A stretch of 64,000 bases of DNA from Mesorhizobium sp. (GTDB lineage Bacteria; Pseudomonadota; Alphaproteobacteria; Rhizobiales; Rhizobiaceae): assembly GCF_017306585.1 (NCBI RefSeq), contig NZ_JAFKIC010000112.1, positions 1 to 64,000 on the forward strand, read 5' to 3'. Below the pieces are notes generated by a model that worked only from the letters and a program-made list of their open reading frames with translations, ran no database searches and was not told where the DNA came from. Positions 45,947 through 55,298 of this stretch are shown in pieces (position 1 is the first letter of the stretch; each line of letters opens with the position of its first letter). The translations under genes were made by a program, and so were the position numbers.

Positions 45947-47299
45947 TCAGGATACGGCGCGCTGATTGGCGCGTTGCTCGGCGAAACGGTTGGCGGGGCG
46001 GGCAAGGCCGAAGCGGTCGCGCAGTGTGCCCGGGGCGTATTCGGTCGGCACGACGCCGCGCCGCTGCAGTTCCGGCACCACCTGTTCGGCGAAATTCACC
46101 CAATCCTCGGGCAGCAGCGGGAACATCAGGTTGAAGCCGTCGCAGGCGCCGGAAACGAACCAGTCCTCGAGCTGGTCGGCGATCTGCCGGGGCGTGCCGG
46201 CGACCGTCGGCACCGAGCCGCTGTTGGCGAGCTTGCGGGCGATCTCGCGCAAGGTGAGGTTCTCCCGCGACCATTGCTTGACGCGATTGAGCGAGGTGCG
46301 CCCGCCATTGAACGTGCTCTCGTCCGGCAGCGGCGGCAGCGGCCCGTCGGGCGGATAGACGGAAAGGTCGATGCCGCTCCAGCTCGACAACAGGTCGATG
46401 CCGACCTGGTCGGGCAGCAGCGTCTGCAGATACTCCTGCCGTGCTCGGCCCTCGGCTTCCGAAGCCGCCACGATCGGCAGGATGCCGGGCAGGATCTTGA
46501 AGCTTTCCGGCCGCCTGCCGTGGCGCGCGAGCCGCTCGTTGATATCCTGCCGGTACTTGATGCCGTCTTCCCTGGTGCTGAAGATGGCGAAATGCACGTC
46601 GGCCTGCGCGGCGGCGAAATTCTTGCCGTCCTCGGACGATCCGGCCTGGACGATCAGCGGATGACCCTGCGGCGGCCGCGACACGTTGAGCGGCCCGCGC
46701 ACCTTGAAATGTTTGCCCTTGTGGTCGATCGGATGGACCTTGTCGGGATCGGCGAAAAAGCCCGTTTCCTTGTCGATGAGGAGCGCCTCATCCTCCCAGC
46801 TGTCCCACAGCGCCTTGACGATATCGAGGAACTCGCCGGCCCGCTCATAGCGGAAGGCGTGCTCGATATTGCCGTCGCGGCCGAAATTGCGCGCCTCCTC
46901 GTCCATGGCGGAGGTGACGACGTTCCACGACGCCCTGCCCTTGCTGATATGGTCGAGCGAGGCGAACAGCCGCGCCACATTGTAGGGCTCGCTGTAGGAA
47001 CTCGACGCCGTGGTGATCAGGCCGATATGTTTGGTCACGCCCGCCAGCGCCGAAAGCAGCGTCAGCGGCTCGAGGCGCGCATTGGCGTAGTGGGCGACGC
47101 CGCTTTTCACCGAATCCCAGATCGACACGTGGTCGGCGACGAAGATGGTGTCGATGCGCGCGCGCTCGGCCGCCTGCACCAGCTCGCGGTAATAGTCGAA
47201 ATCGAGCACTTCGCGGCCCGGCGCACGAGGATGGCGCCAGGCCATGCGGTGGTCGCCCTGCGGATTGAAGAAGAACGCGCTCAGGATCAGGTGCGACAT
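45947..47299 (-). CDS. LLM-class flavin-dependent monooxygenase (NtaA/SnaA/DszA type)
   Basis: A 450-residue bacterial luciferase-like monooxygenase. The start MSHLILSAFFFNPQGDHRMAW and the segment TASSSYSEPYNVARLFASLDHISKGRASWNVVTS are typical of the NtaA/SnaA/DszA group, which uses reduced flavin from a separate reductase to cleave aminopolycarboxylates, sulfones and similar compounds. ATG 47299 is preceded by GGGAG. First gene of the operon and divergent from the ATPase gene. No flavin reductase gene is seen in the window. Substrate unknown; the adjoining transporter is the probable importer. Confidence 0.9.
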   Translation of the reverse strand: MSHLILSAFFFNPQGDHRMAWRHPRAPGREVLDFDYYRELVQAAERARIDTIFVADHVSIWDSVKSGVAHYANARLEPLTLLSALAGVTKHIGLITTASSSYSEPYNVARLFASLDHISKGRASWNVVTSAMDEEARNFGRDGNIEHAFRYERAGEFLDIVKALWDSWEDEALLIDKETGFFADPDKVHPIDHKGKHFKVRGPLNVSRPPQGHPLIVQAGSSEDGKNFAAAQADVHFAIFSTREDGIKYRQDINERLARHGRRPESFKILPGILPIVAASEAEGRARQEYLQTLLPDQVGIDLLSSWSGIDLSVYPPDGPLPPLPDESTFNGGRTSLNRVKQWSRENLTLREIARKLANSGSVPTVAGTPRQIADQLEDWFVSGACDGFNLMFPLLPEDWVNFAEQVVPELQRRGVVPTEYAPGTLRDRFGLARPANRFAEQRANQRAVS

Positions 47300-47493
47300 C
47301 TCGATCTCCCTTTTTCGGTGCGGAAAACCGCCGGCGCGACGGCGTGTGGCCGGCGCCTGAAAATCTTCCTGTCCTTGAAAGTTAGATTGCGCTCAGACTT
47401 AATTCGAGTAATTTTATAGAGATTGTTCTAATTGAAAGCGGAAGCGATTTCCCAAGATCGCGCCGCACGCAGAAAGTGGTTTCCGGTCCTTCC

Positions 47494-49323
47494 ATGTCCT
47501 CCTCTTCGCCCATCCCTTCCCCGGTCCTAAACGTCGAGAACCTCACGGTTTCCTACAGGGGCGCCGGGCGCATCCATCGCGCGGTCGATGACATTTCGCT
47601 CCGCATCGGCCAGGGCGAAGCCCTTGGACTGGTTGGTGAATCCGGTTCCGGCAAGAGCTCCGTGGCGCTGGCGGTGCTGCGCTATCTGCCCAGGCACGCC
47701 CGTGTCGAAGCCTCGCAGCTGGCCTTCGAGAACCGCGAGATCCGCGACCTCTCGGCCGACCAGTTGCGCCGGCTGCGCGGCGACCGCATCGCCGCCGTCT
47801 ACCAGCATCCGGGCTCGGCGCTGAACCCGAGCATGACCATCGGCGGCCAGATCACCGAGACGCTGCTGCGCCATCGCCCCATGCATCATGACGAGGCGCG
47901 GGCGCGAGCCGCGCAACTGCTCGGCCGCGTGCGCGTCGCCAATCCCGAGCGCGTGCTGCGGCTCTATCCGCACGAACTGTCGGGCGGCATGCAGCAGCGC
48001 GCCAACATCGCGATCGCCATCGCGCTCGACCCGGCGCTGCTGGTGATGGACGAGCCGACGACAGCGCTCGACGCCAGCGTCCAGTCCGAGATCATCGCCA
48101 TCCTCGATGATCTCAGGCGCGAGCACCGCACCTCGATTCTTCTGATCAGCCACGACATCAACCTGATCCGCCGCTCCTGCGACCGCGTGTCGGTGATGCA
48201 GTCCGGCTCGATCGTAGAAACCGGCGTGGCTGCTGAAGTGTTCGACAACCCGCGCCACGGCTATACCAGGGCATTGGTTGCGGCGATCCCGACGCTTCAC
48301 CGCACCAAGCGCGACGGCCGACTGGCCGAGGATGCCAGCCCCGTCGATCTCGCCGCCGACGCGCCGGTCACGGCCGCAGGAGATAGCGCTTCCCCCGCGC
48401 GGCAGCGCGAGATTGCCGTCTCCTGCCGAGGCATAAGACAATCCTTCGGCGGCCAGCCGGTGCTGCACGGCATAGACCTCGACATCGCCGCCGGCGAAAC
48501 CTTCGGGCTGATCGGCGAGTCCGGTTCCGGCAAGTCGACCCTGGCGCGCATCGTCACCGGCCTGCAGCCGCCGACGGCGGGCAGCGTCGACCTGTTCGGC
48601 AGGACGGTGGCGCCGCTGGTCGAACGGCGCCAGCCAGGCGAACGGCGCGACGTGCAGATGGTGTTCCAGTCGCCCGACCGCACCTTGAACCCGCGCCAGC
48701 GCATCGGCCGCATCCTTGGCAGGCCGCTGCGGCGGCTGGCCGGCCTGCCCCGCCGCGCCGTGCCGCAGCGCATCAGTGACCTCCTGGCCTCGGTGCGCCT
48801 CGCGCGCACCACAGCGCGGCAGAAGCCCGGCACGCTGTCGGGCGGCCAGCGCCAGCGCACGGCGGTCGCCCGCGCCTTCGCCGGCCTGCCGAGGCTGGTG
48901 GTGCTGGACGAACCGACCTCTGCGCTCGACGTGTCGGTGCAGGCAACCGTGCTGAACCTGCTCAACGACCTGCAGAGAAGGCAGGACACCGCCTATCTCT
49001 TCATCAGCCATGACCTCAGGGTCGTGCGCTACATGGCCGACCGCATCGGCGTGCTCTATCGCGGCCGGCTGGTCGAGACCGGCTCATCGGACCAGATTTT
49101 CGCCGGCCCCAACCACCCCTACACGCAAATGCTGCTGGAAGCGTCCTCGCATGACGGACCGGCCGCGACGGTCGCGGAGGCGTCGCCCGCCATCGAAGCC
49201 GGTGCATCCGGCTGCGCCTTCGCCGGTCGCTGTCCGCTGGCCGACGACGCCTGCCGCACGGCCGAGCCCGTGGCCCGCGAGGTGGCACTAGGGCATTTCA
49301 TCGCCTGCTGGAAACGCGCCTGA
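47494..49323 (+). CDS. Peptide/opine-type ABC ATPase, DppD-DppF fusion
   Basis: A 609-residue protein with two complete NBDs: Walker A GESGSGKSS and GESGSGKST; signatures LSGGMQQRANIAIAIAL and LSGGQRQRTAVARAF; Walker B LLVMDEPTTALD and LVVLDEPTSALD. The end has the oligopeptide-transporter cysteine cluster region (GCAFAGRCPLADDAC). ATG 47494 is chosen; the frame extends 18 bases upstream. It is divergent from the monooxygenase operon and supplies both ATPases of that transporter. The 194-bp divergent gap is AT-rich at 47385-47440, where both promoters should lie. Confidence 0.92.
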   Translation: MSSSSPIPSPVLNVENLTVSYRGAGRIHRAVDDISLRIGQGEALGLVGESGSGKSSVALAVLRYLPRHARVEASQLAFENREIRDLSADQLRRLRGDRIAAVYQHPGSALNPSMTIGGQITETLLRHRPMHHDEARARAAQLLGRVRVANPERVLRLYPHELSGGMQQRANIAIAIALDPALLVMDEPTTALDASVQSEIIAILDDLRREHRTSILLISHDINLIRRSCDRVSVMQSGSIVETGVAAEVFDNPRHGYTRALVAAIPTLHRTKRDGRLAEDASPVDLAADAPVTAAGDSASPARQREIAVSCRGIRQSFGGQPVLHGIDLDIAAGETFGLIGESGSGKSTLARIVTGLQPPTAGSVDLFGRTVAPLVERRQPGERRDVQMVFQSPDRTLNPRQRIGRILGRPLRRLAGLPRRAVPQRISDLLASVRLARTTARQKPGTLSGGQRQRTAVARAFAGLPRLVVLDEPTSALDVSVQATVLNLLNDLQRRQDTAYLFISHDLRVVRYMADRIGVLYRGRLVETGSSDQIFAGPNHPYTQMLLEASSHDGPAATVAEASPAIEAGASGCAFAGRCPLADDACRTAEPVAREVALGHFIACWKRA

Positions 49324-49348
49324 GCGATCCGTCTGCTGTGGTTTTTTT

Positions 49349-49505
49349 CGAAGAGGACCCCCACCCTTAATCCCTCCCCACAAGGGGGAGGGAGACTTGG
49401 TAGGCGCTGATCTCCGCAAGTTGCCTAGGCTCCATGCCAAACGGGTGGCATGCGGCAGCGTTCCCTCCCCCTTGTGGGGAGGGTTAGGGTGGGGGTCCTT
49501 CTTCG
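49349..49505. repeat. Long intergenic inverted repeat
   Basis: Left arm 49349-49393 and right arm 49462-49505 are near-complete reverse complements (cores CCCTCCCCACAAGGGGGAGGG and its match, outer ends CGAAGAGGACCCCC and GGGGGTCCTTCTTCG) separated by 68 bp. Placed between two convergent genes, it probably ends both transcripts and belongs to a rhizobial repeat family. A run of seven T at 49342 precedes the left arm. Confidence 0.7.
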
Positions 49506-49532
49506 TAAAAACTCCTTTTGAGAGTATCTACG

Positions 49533-50225
49533 CTACCCGCCGAGATAGAGCCGGTGCAGTTCGTCCGGCGACTTCAAGAGCTTCAGGCAGTCGCCGTCAT
49601 GGACGACGCGGCCGCGCCGCATGACATAGGCGCGGTTGCCGATCGACAGCGCCAGTGCCGCGAATTGCTCGACCAGCAGCACCGCCAGACCGTTGTCGGC
49701 GAGCTTGCGCACCGCGCTCATCAACCGCGTGACGATCACCGGGGCCAGCCCCGCCGACATCTCGTCGATCAGTAGCACCTTGGGCCGCGTCAGCAGGGCG
49801 CGCGCGATCACCAGCATCTGCTGCTCACCGCCCGACAGCAGGCTCGCCTTCACATGGCGCCGCTGCACCAGTTCGGGAAACAGCGCATAGGCCTCGTCGA
49901 GATCGGACCCCGCATGCAGGCTGACCCGAAGGTTCTCCTCGGTGGTGAGCTGACGGAACACGGTGCGCCCCTGCTCGACATGGGCAAGGCCTTCGCGCGA
50001 CCGCACGCCCGGCCGGGCCTTCTGTATCTCGCGGCCGTCGATTTCGATGGTGCCGCCGGCGACCGGGATGATGCCCGACAGGCCTTCGAGCAGCGTCGTC
50101 TTGCCGGCGCCATTGGCGCCGAGCACGACGCTGATGGCGCCGCTTTCGACCGCTATGTCGAGCGACGACACCACAGGCAATTCCGAGCGGTTGATCGACA
50201 GGTTGGAAACGACGAGCCTGCTCAT
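49533..50225 (-). CDS. LIV-type ABC transporter ATPase (LivF family)
   Basis: A 230-residue ATPase with Walker A GANGAGKT, signature LSGGEQQMLVIARAL (the Gln codon that is mutated in the other livF is present here), Walker B VLLIDEMSAGLAP and H-loop LLVEQF. Walker B has Met instead of Pro after the catalytic Glu. Start ATG 50225 overlaps the upstream fused gene by four bases. Last gene of the amidohydrolase-LIV operon. It could in principle replace the broken LivF at 15798. Confidence 0.9.
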   Translation of the reverse strand: MSRLVVSNLSINRSELPVVSSLDIAVESGAISVVLGANGAGKTTLLEGLSGIIPVAGGTIEIDGREIQKARPGVRSREGLAHVEQGRTVFRQLTTEENLRVSLHAGSDLDEAYALFPELVQRRHVKASLLSGGEQQMLVIARALLTRPKVLLIDEMSAGLAPVIVTRLMSAVRKLADNGLAVLLVEQFAALALSIGNRAYVMRRGRVVHDGDCLKLLKSPDELHRLYLGG

Positions 50226-51940
50226 GCCGCCACGCTCTCTTCCTCGCTGCCGAGATAGGCCTTCTTCACCGCGCCCTGCTCCAGCACCCTGGCCGGCGGG
50301 CCGGACGCAATGACACGGCCGAAATCGAGCACGGTCACCTCGGAGCAGACCGCCCGCACCAGGTCCATGTCATGCTCGACCAAAAGCACTGCCGAGCCGA
50401 ACAGCCTTGGTATTTCGGCGATGCGTTGCCCCAGCCGCACGCTCTCCTCATGCGACTGGCCTGCCGCCGGCTCGTCGAGCAGCACCACGGCAGGCCGCGC
50501 GGCGACGACGCCGGCGACATCGAGCAGGCGCCTGGTGCCGGCATCGACCGAGACCACCAGCGTGTCGGGATCGGGACAGTCGAGCCAACCCAGGATCGCT
50601 CTGGTCTCTGCTGCCGACAGGCCCTTCGCGGCCAGCGCGAGATAGCCGCCGACGGTGAGTTCCGGTGCGATGCGGTTGGTCTGCCAGCTGCGGCGCACGC
50701 CGGCACGGGCGCGCAGATGCGCCGGCATGGCCTCAAGCGGCGTGCCGGCCAGTCTGATGCTGCCCTCATAGCTCGAAAGGAAGCCGGCGACGGCGTCGAT
50801 GAAGGTCGACTTGCCCGCGCCGTTCGGCCCGATCAGCCCGGCCACCGTGCCGGCGGCAACGGTGAGGCTCACATTGTCGAGCGCCACGACGCTGCCATAG
50901 CGCACGGTGAGTTTGTCGATGGCCAGCGCCGGTCCGGCCGGACGCTCGATCGGCGCCGGCAGGTCGCTTGCCGGCGCCGAGGCGCCAGCCCTTGTCCGCG
51001 CCGGCAGCAGCTTGCGCAATTGCCGGCGGAAGGTTTCGCTCATCGTCTCGCCCGTCGACAACGCCTGCGTGGCGCCGATGGCGAACAGCACATTGCCGAT
51101 ATCCTGCGGCAAATCGAGCCGGCGCAGGATTTCCGGGAACATCACCACCAAGAGCCCGCCGATGATGGCGCCCTCGGCGAAATGCGCGCCGGTCATGACC
51201 GCCACCGCGTAAAGCGACAGCGACTGCATCATGCTGAAGTTCTCCGAGACCAGCGTGCCGAGATAGCCGGCGAGCAGCCCGCCGGAAATGCCGGCGACGA
51301 AGGCCGAGATGGCGAAGGCCGACAGCTTGGCGGTGGCGATGCTGACGCCATGCGCGGCCGCCGCGCGTTCGGAGTGCCGCACCGCCAGCCAGGAGGCACC
51401 GAGCCGCGAGCGGCTGAGGATTTCGAGTATCACCGCGATTGCCGCGTAGAAGAGGAGCACGAAGACGAAATAGCCCTCGTCGCTGTCGAACAGTTCCGGC
51501 CGCGGCACCTGCAGGAAATCGGTCTGGCCGGGATAGGTCATGGTCGCCAGGATCGTGTCGAAGGCCGTGGCGAAGGACAGTGTGACAATGGCAAGGTTGA
51601 TGCCGCGCAGCCTGAGCGCAGGCAGGCCGATGGCGATGCCGAGTGGCACCGCCGCCAGCCCGCCGATGAGGATCCAGACCGGCAGTCCGCCCGGCGCTTC
51701 GGCAAGGTTGAGATAGCCGACGGTCCAGGCGCCGACGCCGGCGAATGACATCTGGCAGAGCGCGATCATGCCCGTGCGCCCGGCGACGAGGCCGAGGCTT
51801 TGCAGCGCCACGCCGGTGATCAGCACCGAGGTGGCCAGGAACACCCAGTAGGATGGCAGGAGCCCGAGCCAGGCGACGGCGCCGGCCACAAGCGCCACGG
51901 CGATGATGGTCAGCGAGGCCTTCAGATTAGCGCGCTTCAT
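50222..51940 (-). CDS. Fused LIV-type permease (LivM) and ATPase (LivG)
   Basis: A 572-residue fusion. LivM occupies 1 to about 290 (MKRANLKASLTIIAVALVAG, RHSERAAAAHGVSIATAKLS, AEGAIIGGLLVVMFPEIL). LivG follows from about 335: Walker A GPNGAGKS, signature region VDAGTRRLLDVAGVVA (degenerate LSGG), Walker B VVLLDEPAAGQS and LLVEHDMD. ATG 51940 follows GGGAGG. Overlaps livH by 14 bp. Fusion order matches the first LIV operon, but the sequences are clearly diverged. Confidence 0.9.
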   Translation of the reverse strand: MKRANLKASLTIIAVALVAGAVAWLGLLPSYWVFLATSVLITGVALQSLGLVAGRTGMIALCQMSFAGVGAWTVGYLNLAEAPGGLPVWILIGGLAAVPLGIAIGLPALRLRGINLAIVTLSFATAFDTILATMTYPGQTDFLQVPRPELFDSDEGYFVFVLLFYAAIAVILEILSRSRLGASWLAVRHSERAAAAHGVSIATAKLSAFAISAFVAGISGGLLAGYLGTLVSENFSMMQSLSLYAVAVMTGAHFAEGAIIGGLLVVMFPEILRRLDLPQDIGNVLFAIGATQALSTGETMSETFRRQLRKLLPARTRAGASAPASDLPAPIERPAGPALAIDKLTVRYGSVVALDNVSLTVAAGTVAGLIGPNGAGKSTFIDAVAGFLSSYEGSIRLAGTPLEAMPAHLRARAGVRRSWQTNRIAPELTVGGYLALAAKGLSAAETRAILGWLDCPDPDTLVVSVDAGTRRLLDVAGVVAARPAVVLLDEPAAGQSHEESVRLGQRIAEIPRLFGSAVLLVEHDMDLVRAVCSEVTVLDFGRVIASGPPARVLEQGAVKKAYLGSEEESVAA

Positions 51941-52796
51941 CCCAACGGGCCTCCCGCTGCGACCACAGGAGAACGGCAAGCACGACCAGGAACGGGATGG
52001 CGCTGCGGTACTGGCTGACGCTGTCGATGGAACTCGCCATGCCTTCGACAAGGCCAAGCACGATGCCGCCGGCAAGCGTGCGCCAGAAGGAGCGGAACAG
52101 GCCGACTAGGGCCGCCGCCAGCGCCGGCACGACAAGCAGGCTGAGCGTCATGAAATTGGGCGAGCGCTGCGGCGCGATGATCATCAGCGCGAAGGTCGTG
52201 AAGGCGCCGGTCATGCCCCAGACCAGCAGCGACAGAAGCTGCACCCTGATGCCGAGCAGTTCGGCCGCCATCGGCCGGTCGGCCAGCGCGCGCAGGTTGA
52301 GCCCGACCTTGGTTCTGTTGAGGAACAGGTCGGCCAGGATGGTGAACAGTGCCGCCAGCCCGATGGTCAGCACCGAGGCGATCGTCACCTCGACGCCGGC
52401 CATGCGGAAGGCGGAGCCAGGGAACAGTTCCGGCATGTTGTGCGGATGCTGGCCGCCGGTCAGCCGCAGCCCGATGGCGATGACGCCGACCAGAAGCGCC
52501 ACGGTGACCGCCGCCTTGGTCGAGGCGCTGGCCTCGCCGAACCAGCGCGTCATGATATAGCCGATGGCAACGCCCACCAAAGTGCCGGCCGCGATGCCCG
52601 CCGCGACCGAGGGCCAGATCGGATATCCGGCCTCGTAAAGCGCGATCAGCACGAAGGTACCGGCCGTGCCGATCGCGGCCCCGGTGAAATTGACCACGGC
52701 GACCAGCCGGTAGGTGAAGACGGCGCAGACGCCGAGCAAGGCATAGGTGCCTCCGGCGGTCAGCCCCGCCACGGCTGAAGTAAGCAATGCGTTCAT
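51927..52796 (-). CDS. LIV-type ABC transporter permease (LivH family)
   Basis: A 289-residue inner-membrane permease with LivH features: AGLTAGGTYALLGVCAVFTYRLVAVVNF near the start and the loop LRALADRPMAAELLGIRVQLL. Start ATG 52796 (MNALLTSAVAGL); a 6-codon upstream extension to 52814 is unsupported. Co-transcribed with the binding protein upstream and the fused gene downstream (14-bp overlap). Confidence 0.9.
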   Translation of the reverse strand: MNALLTSAVAGLTAGGTYALLGVCAVFTYRLVAVVNFTGAAIGTAGTFVLIALYEAGYPIWPSVAAGIAAGTLVGVAIGYIMTRWFGEASASTKAAVTVALLVGVIAIGLRLTGGQHPHNMPELFPGSAFRMAGVEVTIASVLTIGLAALFTILADLFLNRTKVGLNLRALADRPMAAELLGIRVQLLSLLVWGMTGAFTTFALMIIAPQRSPNFMTLSLLVVPALAAALVGLFRSFWRTLAGGIVLGLVEGMASSIDSVSQYRSAIPFLVVLAVLLWSQREARWDEAR

Positions 52797-52878
52797 GTGG
52801 TTTCCAGTTGGCACAAATGGCAGTCTTCGAGCCGGCCGTTGCCGAGGCCGGCGCCGCCCCTCATTGTCCTGCCGGATA

Positions 52879-52902
52879 TTTCTCTCCGTGAACGGGGAGA
52901 AA
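52879..52902 (-). terminator. Stem-loop between binding-protein and LivH genes
   Basis: TTTCTCTCCG (52879-52888) and CGGGGAGAAA (52893-52902) form a 10-bp stem with one mismatch and a 4-nt loop. It belongs to the CTCCCCGTGAACGGGGAG class of rhizobial repeats and, as in the other transport operons of this window, sits just after the binding-protein gene, consistent with message stabilisation or attenuation. Confidence 0.55.
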
Positions 52903-52944
52903 GCGGCCGAACGTGGAGGGGCGGCGCCGACGCCCGGGAGGACC

Positions 52945-54129
52945 TCACTTGGCCTGCGGCAGCACCACCCAGTCCGGCGTCTCGACCGTCCAGGCGCCCT
53001 TTTCCAGCTTCATCACCTTGGTCGCCTGCATCGGCGAATGGGTCTTGGCCTTGCCGAAGACGTAAGCGCTGCCGGCGAGCGGATTGGTGATCGGCTGCAT
53101 GTCATGCAGCGCCTTGGTCACGCTTTCGCGCGTCACCTCGCCATCGATCGAAGCCACCACTTTCAGGAACAGCTGGGCGGCGAGATAGCCGCCCTGCGAG
53201 AAGGCGGTCAGCGGCCGGCCGGCCTTCTGCATGTCGGCCACCCATTGCGCGTTGGCGGCCGAACTCTTCTCGGTGAAGGGCTCCCATTCGGTGCCGACAT
53301 AGATCGGTTGCTTGGTGTCGGCCAGCGCCGAGGCGACCTGCTCGGTGTAGCCCGGCGCCAGGAACAGCCAGTTGATGCTCGTGATCTTCTGGGCATCGAC
53401 CGTCTTGATCAACTGCACCACCTGCGGCTCGACCTGGTTGGTCAGCACCGCGTCGCAGCCGGCGTCGCGGGCCTTGATGACATAGGGCGTGAGGTCGCCC
53501 TGGAAGGGCAGCGTCAGGTCGATGAGGTGGATCTTCTTGCCAGAGATCTTCTCCCAGTTCTCGATCGCCTTCTTGTAGGCCTCCTGCGTGCCGCCGATGA
53601 TGATGAAGAAGGCGCACAGCTTCTCGCTCTTCAGCTGGTTGGTGGCGTAGTAGGCCATCGCCGTCGACAGCGTGTAGGGTCCGACATTGACCGGCGCCAC
53701 ATTGGGCGAGGAGAAGCAGGCGGCATCGACGCCGAGGCCCTGCACCGACAGGATTTTCTTGCGGCTGTAGGTGGCGGAATTGACCGCGCAGTCGAGCAGG
53801 CTGCCCGAGCCGACCAGCGCCACCGCCTCCTTGTTGTCGATCAGGTCGCGCGCGGCCTGTGCCGCGACCGCCGGGTCCGCCTTGTCGTCGGCGATCGTGT
53901 AGTCGATCTTGCAGCCATTGATGCCGCCGGCGGCGTTGACGGCGTCGAAGGCCGCCTTGGTCGCCTTCGGCACCTCGCTGAAATCGGCCGGACCGGTGAT
54001 GGTCGAGACCGCGCCGACCTTGATGGTTCCGTCCTTGCAGGTCGGGCCGGCGGCGGACGCCGTGCCGGCCATCGCGGCAATACCGATGCCGGCCAAGGCC
54101 GCCGTAAGCAGGCTGGATTTCCATTGCAT
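52945..54129 (-). CDS. LIV-type ABC transporter periplasmic binding protein
   Basis: A 394-residue periplasmic binding protein with a Sec signal (MQWKSSLLTAALAGIGIAAM, cleavage after ASA). Mature start AAGPTCKDGTIKVGAVSTITGPAD is typical of the family. ATG 54129 is favoured because GGGGAG lies upstream; the GTG at 54138 is a weaker alternative. Four or more cysteines in the mature part suggest disulfides. It is 38 bp after the CobW gene in the same operon; the ligand is probably the substrate of the amidohydrolase (inference). Confidence 0.9.
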   Translation of the reverse strand: MQWKSSLLTAALAGIGIAAMAGTASAAGPTCKDGTIKVGAVSTITGPADFSEVPKATKAAFDAVNAAGGINGCKIDYTIADDKADPAVAAQAARDLIDNKEAVALVGSGSLLDCAVNSATYSRKKILSVQGLGVDAACFSSPNVAPVNVGPYTLSTAMAYYATNQLKSEKLCAFFIIIGGTQEAYKKAIENWEKISGKKIHLIDLTLPFQGDLTPYVIKARDAGCDAVLTNQVEPQVVQLIKTVDAQKITSINWLFLAPGYTEQVASALADTKQPIYVGTEWEPFTEKSSAANAQWVADMQKAGRPLTAFSQGGYLAAQLFLKVVASIDGEVTRESVTKALHDMQPITNPLAGSAYVFGKAKTHSPMQATKVMKLEKGAWTVETPDWVVLPQAK

Positions 54130-54167
54130 ATCAGTCACTCCCCTGTTTTTCCTGATTCATTTTCTGA

Positions 54168-55298
54168 TCATGCCGCGGCGCGCGACGGCGTGCCGGTGCC
54201 CACGGCGACGGTGCTTGTGGCGTCGATGGCGGCGAATTTCTTCAGCGTGCGCGCGATCGTCTCCCTGTCGATATCGCGCACGATGAACACCAGCCGCGTG
54301 CGCCGATCGGCCGACGGCCAGGCATCGAGCCGCACCGGCGGATGGAAGACGTGCTGCACGCCATGCAGCACCAGCGGCCGCTCCGGCTCGTCGGTGACAT
54401 GCACCAGGCCTTTCAGCCGCAACAGGTCCTCGCCCTTCAGCGCCGCGACATAGTCGAGCCAGCGCGCGAAGGCGGACCATTCCACCGGCTTGTCGATGAC
54501 GAAGCTGTAGGACTGGATGCCGTGATGGTGCTGGCCGTGATGCTCGCGGGGGCCATGGTGATGGCCGGCCCCAGGATGATGGTCAGAATGATCGTGCGCG
54601 CAATCCGGCCCGCATTCGTGAGCCGAGATGTCGAGCCACGCCGCCATCTCCCGCGCATCGCCCGCCATGGCGGAATGCGTGACATCCATGATGTCGAAAT
54701 CCGCCTCGCCATTCCTCGCCAGGCTTTGCCGCGCCGCCGGCGCCAGCGTCGCCAGCCGGTGCCGCAATTCGCTGAGGGCTTCGTCCGAAACCAGATCGGT
54801 CTTGGTCACCAGCAGCCGGTCGGCGACAGCCACCTGCTTGGCGGCTTCGGCATGGCGGTCGAGCGTGGCGGGACCATTGACCGCGTCGACCGTGGTCACG
54901 ACCCCGGCGACAAGATAGCGGCCGGCGAGATCAGGCTCGGCCATCAGCGTGTGCAGGATCGGCGCGGGATCGGCGAGCCCGGTCGTCTCGATGACGACAT
55001 GGGTCAGCCCGGGCAGTTCGCCGGCGCGGCTGCGCAGGTCGAGCGCCTTCAGCGTCGCCACCAGGTCGCCGCGCACGGTGCAGCAGACGCAGCCATTGTC
55101 GAGCAGCGTGAACTGTTCCTCGCTGGCCTCGATCAACAGATGGTCGAGCCCGATGGCGCCGAACTCGTTGATGATGACGGCGGCCCCGGCGAGCGAAGGC
55201 CGCTTCAGCAGGCGGTTGAGCACCGTGGTCTTGCCCGAGCCAAGGAAGCCGGTGAGGATCGTGACCGGGATGGGGCTAAGAGGATCAGCTCCGCTCAT
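54168..55298 (-). CDS. CobW/COG0523-family GTPase, putative metallochaperone
   Basis: A 376-residue G3E-family GTPase. Walker A GFLGSGKTT near residue 16, the metal-binding CxCC in LLDNGCVCCTVRGDL (about 67-81), ETTGLADPAP, and base-recognition TKTD near 165. A histidine-rich loop (about 213-245, HECGPDCAHDHSDHH then HHHGPREHHGQHHHG) precedes the C-terminal CobW_C domain. Such proteins insert zinc or other metals into client enzymes. It overlaps the amidohydrolase gene by 14 bp, so that enzyme is the likely client (inference). Start ATG 55298. Confidence 0.9.
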   Translation of the reverse strand: MSGADPLSPIPVTILTGFLGSGKTTVLNRLLKRPSLAGAAVIINEFGAIGLDHLLIEASEEQFTLLDNGCVCCTVRGDLVATLKALDLRSRAGELPGLTHVVIETTGLADPAPILHTLMAEPDLAGRYLVAGVVTTVDAVNGPATLDRHAEAAKQVAVADRLLVTKTDLVSDEALSELRHRLATLAPAARQSLARNGEADFDIMDVTHSAMAGDAREMAAWLDISAHECGPDCAHDHSDHHPGAGHHHGPREHHGQHHHGIQSYSFVIDKPVEWSAFARWLDYVAALKGEDLLRLKGLVHVTDEPERPLVLHGVQHVFHPPVRLDAWPSADRRTRLVFIVRDIDRETIARTLKKFAAIDATSTVAVGTGTPSRAAA

